Assembly: GCF_014646075.1 (NCBI RefSeq)
Contig: NZ_BMMT01000018.1
Coordinates: 50,455 to 114,454, forward strand
Length of the DNA: 64,000 bases
Direction: 5' to 3'
Source of the DNA: Saccharopolyspora thermophila
GTDB taxonomy: Bacteria > Actinomycetota > Actinomycetes > Mycobacteriales > Pseudonocardiaceae
Under the pieces are notes generated by a model, which made no database searches, was not told the DNA's origin, and worked only from the letters and a program-made list of their open reading frames with translations. Position numbers and translations under genes: made by a program. Numbering within the stretch: position 1 is the stretch's first letter; every line of letters starts with the position of its first letter. Positions 1 to 9,640 of the stretch are shown piece by piece.

Positions 1-1
1 G

Positions 2-316
2 CGGGTCGTCGACGAGGACGGTGAGCGGCTGCCGTACGGCGAGTACGGGTTGGCGCTGGCGACGCAGAACCTGGTGTTGCAGGCCGTCGCGGAGGGCCTG
101 TACGCGCACCAGATGGCCGGGTTCGACCGGGACGCGGCGCGCGCCGAGTTCGCCATCCCGCCGGAGTTCGAGCCGATCATCGCGGTGGCCATCGGCGGTC
201 TGGGGTCGACCGAGGGCATGCCGGAACGGCTGCGGGAGAAGGAACTCCGGCCGCGGGTCCGCAAACCCCTGTCCGACCTGGTCTTCACCGGAACGTGGGG
301 GCAACCGCGCTTCTGA
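2..316 (+). CDS. Nitroreductase family protein, C-terminal part
   Basis: Only the last ~104 codons are present; the reading frame is open from the window edge to the TGA at 314-316. The segment ALATQNLVLQAVAEGL followed by a Gly-rich IAVAIGGLGS strand and an RLREKE...RKPL tail is the usual C-terminal pattern of flavin-dependent nitroreductases, FMN enzymes that reduce nitro compounds, quinones or other electron-poor substrates with NAD(P)H. The FMN-binding N-terminal half lies off the left edge, so substrate and start cannot be judged. It converges on the hydrolase remnant that ends at 339. Family assignment is by pattern recognition; moderately sure. Confidence 0.7.
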   Translation, partial: RVVDEDGERLPYGEYGLALATQNLVLQAVAEGLYAHQMAGFDRDAARAEFAIPPEFEPIIAVAIGGLGSTEGMPERLREKELRPRVRKPLSDLVFTGTWGQPRF

Positions 317-338
317 GCCGGGCAGCTGCCGGCGGAGG

Positions 339-1375
339 TCAGTCGTCGGCGAGGTGCCGGGTGAGCCAGTCGGCGGTGTCGGGAAGCCATTCCCAGCGGC
401 GGTTCTCCACGAGGTGGTGGCCCTCCGGGATGAGCAGGTACTCGCCGCGCGGGGCGAGGCGGGCGAGGGGCTCGCCGTTGGTGACCCCGGGGATGGTGTC
501 CAGGGCGCCGTCGACGACCCGGAACGGCTGCTGGATGCGCGGCGCGATCTCGGCCGCGTTGATCCTGCGGGCGAAGTCGCGGGCGGCCGCCGCGCTGCCG
601 GTGCGCAGGACGAAGGTGTCGGTCACGTACGGCGCGAGCTGGTCCCAGTCCAGCGCCGAGGGCGGGCTGACGCTGACCAGCGCGCGGATCCGCGGTTCGT
701 GCGCCGCCGCCAGGGCGCCCAGGTAGCCGCCCATGCTCATGGCGAGCAGCGCGACCCGACTCCCGTCCACATCGGACCGCTGTTCGACCAGGTCGACGGC
801 GCGGTGGACGACCTTCTGGTACTCGGGTTCCCAGGGCGCGGCCGTGGCGAGTTCGCCCTGCCCGGGCCCGTCGATGGCGAGCACCGCGACGCCGCGGCGC
901 AGCAGGGTGTCCGCGATCGCCAGGAACTCGACCTTGCCGGAGTTCATGCCCGGGACGAGCACGACGACGGGCGGGCGCTCGGCCGCCGGACGGCGCAGGA
1001 CGCCGGCGAGGTCGGGCTCGGCGAAGAACTCGGCGGTCGGCTCGGCTCGGCGGAGCGCGTCGGCCGAGGCCGCGGCAGCGGCGGCGTGCGCGTCGAGGTT
1101 CGGTTCGGCAGGACCGTGGCGAAGTGCAGCCAGAGCGCGGCGGCGCGGTACGCCTCGGCCGCCGAGGCGCTGCGCCCATGCGCCTCGGCCTGCTCGGCGC
1201 GCGCCACGTAATCCTGCCCGGCGCGGACGAACGCCGTGGGCCACTCGCGGATCGCCGTCAGACCGGCGGTGACCTGGTCGTACTGGAAGGGGTCGAGGCC
1301 CGCGGCGATGGCGCGCGGGCGGTTGAGGTCCGCGAAGCCGGGCAGCAGGCCCGGTTCGTCGAAGAAGGTGTACAT
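339..1375 (-). pseudogene. Alpha/beta hydrolase with an internal frameshift
   Basis: Two frames together encode one alpha/beta hydrolase of about 345 residues, similar in layout to FrsA/dienelactone-hydrolase-like esterases. The N-terminal part starts at ATG 1375 (MYTFFDEPGLLPGF; upstream ggacggag can serve as ribosome binding site) and runs in frame to about 1112, ending in LHFATVLP. The homologous sequence then continues in the neighbouring frame from NLDAHAAAA to the stop at 339. The second part has the nucleophile elbow AMSMGGY (Ser), an Asp in VVDGALDTIPG and a His in PEGHHLVEN, a complete catalytic triad. The frame change sits in the repetitive stretch gaaccgaacc. Either a recent single-base indel has inactivated the gene or the base is a sequencing error. 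Divergent from the LysR gene, which may have regulated it. Confidence 0.75.
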
Positions 1376-1567
1376 GGTCAGCTCCGTCCGGGGATGGTGC
1401 GCACCGCAAACCCGGCGTCAGGATGTCCGCGGTGTCGACCCGGTCGGCCCCCCGGCCTCGGGCGCCCGGACGAGGATGGGCACGCATCGCTCCCCTTGCT
1501 GGTTCCGTGCTCCATCCCAGCAGACCCCGGCCGACCCGGGGTGTCCAACAGCACTTCGTACGCTGGG

Positions 1568-1582
1568 ACAACCGTTGGTTGT
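1568..1582. promoter_or_regulatory. Palindromic operator candidate (ACAACC-N3-GGTTGT)
   Basis: A perfect inverted repeat, ACAACC-GTT-GGTTGT, lies 15 bp before the LysR start codon in the intergenic region shared with the divergent hydrolase. LysR regulators typically bind such dyads and repress their own promoter while activating the divergent gene. A looser TGTCC...GGACA dyad precedes it. Seen in sequence; function inferred. Confidence 0.45.
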
Positions 1583-1597
1583 CGTTCGAGGTGAGCG

Positions 1598-2518
1598 GTG
1601 GATCTGGATCTGGCCCAGGTGCGGGCGTTCGTCGCGGTCGCGCGCCTGTCGCACTTCGGGCGGGCCGCCGAGCAGCTGTTCGTGAGCCAGCAGGCGTTGT
1701 CCAAGCGGATCGCCCGGCTGGAGAGCGTGTTGGGCGTGCGGCTGTTCGACCGCGGCAGCCGGGGCGTGGCGCTGACCGAGGCCGGGCGGAGGTTCCTGGA
1801 ACCCGCGCAGCGGGCGCTCGACGCCGCCGATCTCGCGGTCCTCGAGGCACGTCGCGAACAACCGCCGCTGCGCATCGACGTGTGGGGACACCTGTTCGGG
1901 CCGGTACGGATGATCGGCCCGGTCATCGAGCGCGGGGTGCGCGCCGAGCTGGGGTTCAGCCGGGACGCGGCGGCGGCGATGACGGCGTTGACGCGCGGTG
2001 AGATCGACGCCGGGTTCGGCCGCGTGCCGCTGCCGGTGGACCGGCAGTTCCAGCACCGGCCGGTGCGGCTGGAGCCGGTGGACGCGGTCGTCAACGCCGA
2101 CCACCCGCTCGCCACGGCGGACCGGGCGCGGCCGGTGGACCTGCGGGGCAGCACGGTGTGGTGCCCAGCGCCGCTGCGCCGCCTGGACTTCCTCGACCGA
2201 TTGACCGACCACTTCGGACTCGACGCCGAATCGGCCGAGGTCAACCTGGGCCTGGAGCACTTCCTCGGACACCTGACCGGCGACCGCGTCGCTGTGCTTC
2301 CCGCGGGCGTGCAGCTGCCCGCGGACACCGATCTGCGACGCATCCGGCTCGTCGACCCGACGCCGCTCTACACGTGGTCGCTGCTGTGGCGCCGGGGTCG
2401 TCGCCTCGATGCCCTCCTGCGCGCGTCCGCGCAAGCCGCCACCCGCCACGGCTGGCTCGATTACGACCCGACCCGGCACTGGCTCCCGGAATCCCTGGAC
2501 GCGACGACCCACGGGTAA
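1598..2518 (+). CDS. LysR-family transcriptional regulator
   Basis: 306 residues, the usual LysR length. The N-terminus (MDLDLAQVRAFVAVARLSHF...AAEQLFVSQQALSKRIARLE) is a canonical LysR winged helix-turn-helix, residues about 3-62, followed by the linker helix and a periplasmic-binding-protein-like effector domain (about 90-295). The GTG start at 1598 is supported by gaggtgag just upstream and by the position of the HTH. It is divergent from the frameshifted hydrolase at 339-1375, with a perfect dyad (1568-1582) between them, the classic arrangement of an autoregulating LysR protein and its target. Effector unknown. Confidence 0.92.
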   Translation: MDLDLAQVRAFVAVARLSHFGRAAEQLFVSQQALSKRIARLESVLGVRLFDRGSRGVALTEAGRRFLEPAQRALDAADLAVLEARREQPPLRIDVWGHLFGPVRMIGPVIERGVRAELGFSRDAAAAMTALTRGEIDAGFGRVPLPVDRQFQHRPVRLEPVDAVVNADHPLATADRARPVDLRGSTVWCPAPLRRLDFLDRLTDHFGLDAESAEVNLGLEHFLGHLTGDRVAVLPAGVQLPADTDLRRIRLVDPTPLYTWSLLWRRGRRLDALLRASAQAATRHGWLDYDPTRHWLPESLDATTHG

Positions 2519-2625
2519 AAGATTGCTGAGCCACGAACTCGCGATGACGACAATCGTGTGCGGCAGCGCATATCCGTCACGCAACCACTGGGTTCGGCGC
2601 AGCAACACCGCCAGCGCCGCGGTTG

Positions 2626-2892
2626 TCAGACGCCGCGCGCGGTGGGCCACGCCGCAATGGCGAACTGCGGACCTTGGGCGTGGTGCTGAGCCGACGACCG
2701 CGCGATGCGGTGGGCCTCCTTGTTGCAGTCCCGGCACGTTTCCCACAGCCAGGCAAGCTGCGAGTTGTCGGCCGAGAGCTGCTGCTTGCACAGCGTGGAG
2801 ACGGTCATTCCGGTCGGGTAGCCGCCGCCAGGGCGGAAATCCAGACTTGCGTGCCGCTGTCCCTCCGCAGGAACCCAATGGAACGGATGCAT
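2626..2892 (-). CDS. Small HC3-type zinc-finger protein
   Basis: 88 residues. His14, Cys35, Cys53 and Cys56 occur in the order and spacing of the small HC3 zinc-finger proteins (zf-HC3) found in Pseudonocardiaceae: an FHWVPAEGQRHA start, a T-L-C turn, the ADN-x-x-LAW segment, then W-x-T-CRDC. Such proteins are small cytosolic putative metal-binding proteins of unknown role. The start at 2892 gives the typical MHPFHW beginning and is preceded on the minus strand by ggttgttcc, a weak ribosome binding site. An AT-richer stretch upstream (2893-3010) probably holds the promoter. The family recognition is from memory of the cysteine pattern; function is unknown. Confidence 0.7.
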   Translation of the reverse strand: MHPFHWVPAEGQRHASLDFRPGGGYPTGMTVSTLCKQQLSADNSQLAWLWETCRDCNKEAHRIARSSAQHHAQGPQFAIAAWPTARGV

Positions 2893-3239
2893 CGGAACAA
2901 CCTCCCGGGCGTCAAGGTCTTGATGCGTTCACAGATTCAATGTCAACACTGGCCGATCAGTGACGGCAACGCCCTGAAAGAAAAGGGGTTATTTTCGGGA
3001 TTTCGAGGCACATCGGGTGCACGCACGACCATGACGGCAGACGGTGTCCCGCACGATAAGACGGAGACGCCGCGGCGCGGCAGCGCCCAGTCAGGGCCCG
3101 TGAAACCCGTGGTCGGCACCACCACTGCGGCACCCGGCTGAGCCGCACTGCGCCGAGCGCACCACGTGTTTACCACCAGTTCAGCCCTGGTTCACCGTAC
3201 CCGTTACGAACCGTGCGGCGATGCGGTAAGACTTCACTC
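2893..3239. other. Intergenic region between zinc-finger and kynureninase-like genes
   Basis: About 350 bp with no convincing gene. The part next to the zinc-finger gene (2900-3010) is noticeably AT-richer than its surroundings and probably contains that gene's promoter. Short open frames on both strands here have arginine/proline-rich shadow composition. No tRNA or recognised riboswitch is visible. Confidence 0.5.
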
Positions 3240-4463
3240 GTGTGGACCAGCAGCAGACCCACGGCGGAGGCGCTCGATGACGCTGATCAGCTGGCCGGTC
3301 TGCGCGCCCGGTACGACCTGCCGCCCGGCCTGATCCGGCTCGACGGCGACAGCGGCGGGCCGCTGCCGCGGACCGCGCCCGCCCGGCTGCGCCGGTTCGT
3401 CGACCACCGCCGCGACCCGCACACCGCGAAACCGCGCGGCGAATCCGACTGGCGCCGGGAGGCCCGGCTCGCCGCCGCCGCGCTCGCCCCGCTGATCGGC
3501 GCCGCGCCCGATGAGCTGAGCATCGCCGAGTCCACGTCGATCAGCCTGTTCAAGGGGCTGCTCGCGGCAGCCCGGCTGCGGCCGGAGCGGCCGATCCTCG
3601 CGGTGGGCCGGGACTGCTTCCCCGCGGACCGCTACCTGGCCCGCTCCGCCGCCGACTTCATCGGCGGTCGGCTGCACCTGCTGGACAGCGTCGACGACCT
3701 GGCCGCGCTGCCGCCCGACCAGGTGGCCGTGGTGGCGCTCTCGCACACCGACGTGCGGTCGGGGGCGGTGCGCGCGGCCGCGGCGACCACCGCGGAGATC
3801 CACCGGCTCGGCGCGCTGGTGCTGTGGGACCTGAGCGGTTCGGCCGGCGCTCTGGACGTGGACCTGCACGCCTGGGGCGCGGATTTCGCCATCGGCTGCG
3901 GCCACCGGTTCCTCGGCGGCGGCGCGGGCGCGCCCGCGTACTCGTTCGTCGCCGGGCACCACCGCAGCCGGTTGCCGACGGGGTGGTGCCACGCGGCCGG
4001 GGTGCCGCATCCGCTGGCCGACGGCTTCACCGGCTCGGTGTCCACCCTGTCGCTGTGCGACCTGCGCACCAGTCTGTCCATTTTGGACGGCGTGTCAACG
4101 GCGGCGCTGGCGGCCAAGGCGGCGGGCCTGGTCGAGCTCTTCCTGGAACAGCTGGAGTCCTTCTGCCCGGAGACGCGGATCACCGTCCTGCCGCCGCCGT
4201 CGGGCATGTCGCGCGGGGCACAGCTGACGCTGCTGCACCCCCAGGCGCAGCGGATCGCGCACGCGCTGCGGGCCCGCGACGTGGTGGTGGACTACGCCGA
4301 ACCGGACCTGATCCGGCTGAACTTCGCGCCGTCGTGGCTGCGCTACGTCGACATCTGGGAGGCCACGGAGCAGCTGCACGCCACGCTCCACGAAGTGCAG
4401 CGACCGGCTGACAGCGAACCCGGCGTCGTGGCACCCCGGGGTGGATTTCCCAGGCTTGCCTGA
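3240..4463 (+). CDS. Kynureninase-like PLP-fold protein lacking the catalytic lysine
   Basis: About 407 residues, aspartate aminotransferase fold type I. The whole layout follows kynureninase: LDGDSGGPLP near the N-terminus, then WDLSGSAGALDVDLHAWGADFAIGCG and FLGGGAGAPAYSFV, then a C-terminal domain with PDLIRLNFAPSWL. In kynureninases the first block reads DLxHSAGA and the PLP Schiff-base lysine sits in GCSYKYLNGGPG. Here the His is Gly200 and the lysine position is Arg223 (GCGHRFLGG), so PLP cannot bind as a Schiff base in the usual way. It may be a non-catalytic paralogue or use a different chemistry. GTG 3240 gives the family's usual ALDDADQLAGLR beginning; an upstream GTG at 3213 is an alternative. 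No kynurenine-pathway gene is adjacent. Confidence 0.75.
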   Translation: MWTSSRPTAEALDDADQLAGLRARYDLPPGLIRLDGDSGGPLPRTAPARLRRFVDHRRDPHTAKPRGESDWRREARLAAAALAPLIGAAPDELSIAESTSISLFKGLLAAARLRPERPILAVGRDCFPADRYLARSAADFIGGRLHLLDSVDDLAALPPDQVAVVALSHTDVRSGAVRAAAATTAEIHRLGALVLWDLSGSAGALDVDLHAWGADFAIGCGHRFLGGGAGAPAYSFVAGHHRSRLPTGWCHAAGVPHPLADGFTGSVSTLSLCDLRTSLSILDGVSTAALAAKAAGLVELFLEQLESFCPETRITVLPPPSGMSRGAQLTLLHPQAQRIAHALRARDVVVDYAEPDLIRLNFAPSWLRYVDIWEATEQLHATLHEVQRPADSEPGVVAPRGGFPRLA

Positions 4464-4562
4464 AGTTGGGAACCTGTCTCAGGGTGGGTTCGCTGAACCA
4501 GGGCCTGGTGAGCGGTGGAGCGCGCCGGCACCGGAAGGCGCGTGTGACCAGGGCTGGGTCGC

Positions 4563-4913
4563 TCAGGCGATGGCCCGCAGCACCCGCGTGGCCAGGGACG
4601 TGACGACCAGCCAGAAGATCGACGCGATTCCGTAGTTGACCAGGACGGCGACCTTCGGGTCCTCGGGCATGAACAGCTCCTGGAAGCCGAGCGCCAGCGG
4701 ATCAGCCCAGTACGCCACGAACCGGGTGATGCCGTTCTCGGGATTGGCGCCGCCGACCGTCAGCACCACGTGGATGGCCAGCAGCGCGGCGCACAGGGTG
4801 CCGAACCAGCGCACCGCGATGATGAGCGCGCCCACCACCCGCGTCCGCGCCCGCCGCAGCTCAGCGCGGTGCACGCCCCTGTGGTGCGCGCCCGAACCGA
4901 CATCTTCAGCCAC
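4563..4913 (-). CDS. Small integral membrane protein, YggT-like layout
   Basis: 116 residues with two clear hydrophobic helices, about 25-52 (VVGALIIAVRWFGTLCAALLAIHVVLT, shown in part) and 86-112, separated by a periplasm-facing loop with NPENGITRFVAYWADPLALG. The same architecture and loop (xTENGLAQSVAQAAEPLAL) occurs in the next gene upstream (4942-5223), so the two are tandem duplicates. Arrangement resembles small YggT-type membrane proteins of actinobacteria, whose function is unknown. Probably co-transcribed with the paralogue, 28 bp apart. Convergent with the kynureninase-like gene. Confidence 0.7.
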   Translation of the reverse strand: MAEDVGSGAHHRGVHRAELRRARTRVVGALIIAVRWFGTLCAALLAIHVVLTVGGANPENGITRFVAYWADPLALGFQELFMPEDPKVAVLVNYGIASIFWLVVTSLATRVLRAIA

Positions 4914-4941
4914 GATCTGAAGTGTGGCACGGTCCGCGCGT

Positions 4942-5223
4942 TCAGCCGAAGACCCGAGCCAGCACCGCGCACAGGAGCACCCAGAACCCCGCCGCGAGCC
5001 CGTAGTCGACGAACACCTGCAGGATCTCGCTCTGGGTCTGGACCAGCCCGGGGAAGAACAGCGCCAGCGGCTCCGCCGCCTGGGCCACCGACTGGGCCAG
5101 CCCGTTCTCCGTGGGGAAGCCGGTGACCACGAAGACGATGTGCATGACCAACAGCACAGCGAGCAGGAATCCCACGCCGTGGATCAGCGTCCCGAGCCCG
5201 GAACGCCTCTTCTTCACCGCCAT
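4942..5223 (-). CDS. Small integral membrane protein, paralogue of neighbour
   Basis: 93 residues from ATG 5223 (MAVKKRRSGLG), with a positively charged N-terminus and two predicted membrane helices (LIHGVGFLLAVLLVMHIVFV and DYGLAAGFWVLLCAVLARVFG, roughly 14-36 and 72-93). The central FPTENGLAQSVAQAAEPLALFF segment matches NPENGITRFVAYWADPLALGF of the downstream gene. A longer reading from 5298 would add an arginine/cysteine-rich stretch lacking homology to the paralogue, so the shorter start is preferred. Divergent from the leuA leader. Function unknown. Confidence 0.7.
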   Translation of the reverse strand: MAVKKRRSGLGTLIHGVGFLLAVLLVMHIVFVVTGFPTENGLAQSVAQAAEPLALFFPGLVQTQSEILQVFVDYGLAAGFWVLLCAVLARVFG

Positions 5224-5329
5224 GCCCGCCACTCTGCCAGGTCCGGCGATCTCCCGGCAGTGAGCACATCTCCCACCATGTGGACGGGGTGCTTGCATCG
5301 CGGGCGGGCGGTGCGGTTAGCCTGGGCGC

Positions 5330-5363
5330 GTGGCTCGCGTTCTCCTGCTTCGCCGCCGCGACG

Positions 5364-5374
<11 letters not shown>
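5330..5374 (+). CDS. leuA leader peptide
   Basis: A 14-codon reading frame, MARVLLLRRRDGVC, starts at GTG 5330 and stops at TAG 5372. It contains Val plus three consecutive Leu codons (CTC CTG CTT) and lies 72 bp before leuA. Leader peptides of this kind (a Leu run followed by Arg codons) precede leuA in many actinobacteria and sense charged tRNA-Leu through ribosome stalling. The stop codon is at the base of the hairpin 5364-5420. Too short for standard gene finders; identified by position, codon content and adjoining structure. Confidence 0.75.
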
Positions 5375-7237
<1,863 letters not shown>

Positions 7238-7245
7238 CGGCACCC

Positions 7246-7283
7246 GGAAGCGGCCCGTTCGCCCAGGCGAGCGGGCCGCTTCC
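7246..7283 (+). terminator. Hairpin terminator after leuA
   Basis: GGAAGCGGCCCG (7246-7257) and CGGGCCGCTTCC (7272-7283) are perfectly complementary over 12 bp with a 14-nt loop, beginning 8 bp after the leuA stop. No U-run, as is common in high-GC actinobacteria. Confidence 0.75.
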
Positions 7284-7351
7284 GCCTGTGGACAACCCTG
7301 TGGAGAACCGCCGTCGCGAGGACTGCGCAGCACCGCGTGCGGAACGTGTGG

Positions 7352-7993
7352 TCACTTCACCGGGGCGTCGGTGTCGAGTTCGGCCGGCTCGTCGGCGTCG
7401 TCTTCCGCTTCCACCCGGCGGCGCATGGTGCGGGCGATCAGCCAGCTGATCAGCACCGTGATCACAAGAGCCACCCAGGAGAAGCGGTGGAACCACTGGC
7501 CCGCCACCAGGCCGAAGACGTACGACAGGGTGGTGACCGTGCCCGCCCAGGCGATGCCGCCGGCCGCGTTGGCCACGAGGAACCTGCCGTACTTCATGCC
7601 GAGGATGCCCGCCAGGGGCCCCGCCAGGATGCGCAGCAGGGCCACGAAGCGGCCGCCGAAGACCGCCCAGGCTCCCCAGCGGTCGAAGGCCCGTTCGGCC
7701 TGGCGCACGGGTTTCGGACCGAAGTGTTTGGGCATCTTGCGGCCCAGCCAGCCCAGCAGGGCACGGCCGTAGCGCTTGCCGACCACGTAGCCGATCGAGT
7801 CGCCGCTGATCGCCCCGGCGGCCGCGAGCACCCCCAGCAGCACCGGGTCGACCACGCCCTGCGCGGCGGCGACACCGGCGCTGACGAGCGTGATCTCGCC
7901 GGGGAGCGGAATCCCCACGCTTTCCAACCCGATGATCAGGGCGACCACCAGGTAGATGACCCCTGGGGGAATACTCTCCAGCCACTCGATCAT
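7352..7993 (-). CDS. DedA-family (SNARE-associated/VTT) membrane protein
   Basis: 213 residues from ATG 7993 (MIEWLESIPPGVIYLVV). DedA proteins are integral membrane proteins implicated in undecaprenyl-phosphate and phospholipid recycling and in membrane homeostasis. Typical features present: an early ESVGIPLPGEITL re-entrant motif with the conserved acidic residues, GDSIGYVVGKRYGR, then FDRWGAWAVFGGRFVALLRIL and LAGPLAGILGMKYGRFL, with several transmembrane helices and a charged C-terminal tail. A longer reading to 8107 adds an arginine/proline-rich segment and is not favoured. Transcribed towards leuA's terminator. Confidence 0.93.
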   Translation of the reverse strand: MIEWLESIPPGVIYLVVALIIGLESVGIPLPGEITLVSAGVAAAQGVVDPVLLGVLAAAGAISGDSIGYVVGKRYGRALLGWLGRKMPKHFGPKPVRQAERAFDRWGAWAVFGGRFVALLRILAGPLAGILGMKYGRFLVANAAGGIAWAGTVTTLSYVFGLVAGQWFHRFSWVALVITVLISWLIARTMRRRVEAEDDADEPAELDTDAPVK

Positions 7994-8205
7994 GAACGTC
8001 CACTTCGGTCCGGGAACTGCGGCGCGCGGTCGTGGGCCACGACCACCCGGCCAGGGTACGGATACGCCCCGTCCGACGTCGGCCACGACCGCGGGACCGG
8101 CGCCCATCGTTGGCCCCGGACCGCGAAAGATGTGATGGTATTCGCACAGCAGTCGTGAGTGGACCTCACCTTTCCACTCACGACGCCTCTGGGGGGAGGG
8201 GCGTC

Positions 8206-9324
8206 GTGCGTATCATCGGAGTCCGCAGCATCCCGGTCGCGGTGCCGTTCCACGCCGAGGAGGCGGGGCCCGCCGGCAGCCGCGGCCTGGTCAGCGTGCT
8301 GGTCGAGATCGACACCGACGAGGGCATCACCGGGCTCGGCGAGGCGCCCGCGCACCCGTCGGCCGACGTCGTGCTCACCGCGCTGCGGGCCGTGGAACGC
8401 CACGCCATCGGCGAGGACCCGTTCCGCACCGAGCACATCGCCAGGCTGGCCGCCTCGCTCGGGGCCGGCCCGGCGCTGGCGGCGATCGACATGGCGTGCT
8501 GGGACGTCGTGGGCAAGGCGTGCGGGCAGCCGTTGGTGAACCTGTTCGGCGGCCCGCTGCGGGAGGACGTTGAATACCTGCACCACGTGCCGCAGGGCAG
8601 CCCGGAGCGGATGCGGGAGCAGGCCGCGCGGGCGGCGGCGGCCGGGTTCCGCAACTTCGGCGTGCGGGTCGGCGCGGAGGATCCCGCGGTCGACGTCGAG
8701 CGGGTCGCGGCGGTGCGCGACGGCATCGGCCCGGCCGCGGCGCTGCGGGTGGACGCCGGCCGGGCGTGGTCGGTGCCCACGGCGTTCCGGGCGCTGCGGG
8801 CGCTGGAGCCCTACGGGATCGAGTTCGCCGCGCACCCGGTGTCCGGCCGCAACCTGCCGGAACTGGCCCGGCTGCGGGCCCGCACCGGGGTGCCGCTGCT
8901 GGTGGGGACGTCGTGGACCCGACAGGACCACCTCGACGTCATCCGTCTCGGCGCGGCGGACGCGGTCCTGGTGGACAACGTGCTCGACGGCGGTCTGCTG
9001 AACATGAAGCGCTCGGCCGGAATCTGCGAGGCCGCGGGCATCCCGGCGATCAAGCACAGCCTCGGCGAGCTGGGGGTGGCGACGTGCGCGGCGGCCCACC
9101 TGATCGCCGCCACGCCGGGGTTCCGCCACGCCCACCACTCGTACGGTCCGCTGCTGGCCGACGACGTGGTGGCGGGCGGACCACCGATGCGCCCGGCGGG
9201 ACGGCTGCGGCTGCCCGACGAGCCCGGCATCGGGGCGCGGCTGGACCGCGACCGGCTGGCTCGGTACGCGGAGCTGTACCAGGTGGCGGGGCAGGAGTAC
9301 GGCCTCGCCGCGACGACGCCGTGA
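8206..9324 (+). CDS. Enolase-superfamily (MR/MLE-like) protein with degenerate active site
   Basis: 372 residues from GTG 8206, preceded by a strong ggggggagg site. N-terminal capping domain, then a (beta/alpha)7-type barrel as in mandelate racemase/muconate-lactonizing enzymes (ALAAIDMACWDVVGKACGQPLVNLFGG is typical). The usual K-x-K acid/base pair reads Gly152-Val-Arg154 (FGVRVG). Of the three metal ligands, the first (Asp183 in RVDAGRAW) and second (Glu206 in IEFAAHP) are present, but the third acidic pair is Gly234-Thr235 (LLVGTSW). The lysine of the seventh strand region is also not apparent. So the fold is clear, but standard Mg2+-dependent enolisation looks impaired. Substrate unknown; downstream neighbour is a glycosidase-like protein. 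Confidence 0.8.
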   Translation: MRIIGVRSIPVAVPFHAEEAGPAGSRGLVSVLVEIDTDEGITGLGEAPAHPSADVVLTALRAVERHAIGEDPFRTEHIARLAASLGAGPALAAIDMACWDVVGKACGQPLVNLFGGPLREDVEYLHHVPQGSPERMREQAARAAAAGFRNFGVRVGAEDPAVDVERVAAVRDGIGPAAALRVDAGRAWSVPTAFRALRALEPYGIEFAAHPVSGRNLPELARLRARTGVPLLVGTSWTRQDHLDVIRLGAADAVLVDNVLDGGLLNMKRSAGICEAAGIPAIKHSLGELGVATCAAAHLIAATPGFRHAHHSYGPLLADDVVAGGPPMRPAGRLRLPDEPGIGARLDRDRLARYAELYQVAGQEYGLAATTP

Positions 9325-9507
9325 TCACGGCAGCGCGACGACTACTCCGAGAGGATTCAGTCCCGTGGGCTGACATCCGCGTCCGGACCGGCGAACTCAC
9401 TCGACCAAAGACGGTACTGCGGATTCGTCCTGGTCGGGAGGATGGTGTCAACGTCGCGGCACGCGGCTTGTCGAGCAGCGACGCCCCCTGGGGACACAGG
9501 ACCGGGG

Positions 9508-9552
9508 GGAGCGGCCAGCGGACGGGGGACACGTCGGGGACCTGGCCGCTCC
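9508..9552 (+). terminator. Hairpin in the 9325-9640 intergenic region
   Basis: GGAGCGGCCAG (9508-9518) pairs with CTGGCCGCTCC (9542-9552). It is the only clear structure in the ~315-bp stretch between the enolase-like gene and the next gene; the rest shows no gene or recognised site. Likely a terminator for the upstream gene. Confidence 0.5.
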
Positions 9553-9640
9553 GCCTCGGGTTTCACCTGATCGGTCGAGCGAGCTTGAGGACGCGGGGAC
9601 AAGGCGGTTCAGTCAGGCACCGAGACGCAGCAGTGTTGAG

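Noticed and set aside
21..1211. Long plus-strand open frame of 396 codons
   Set aside because: Arg/Gly/Ala-rich composition and opposite strand to the recognisable hydrolase; typical GC-rich shadow.
2943..3176. 77-codon minus-strand frame
   Set aside because: Lies in the promoter-bearing intergenic region, has no ribosome binding site and no recognisable sequence.
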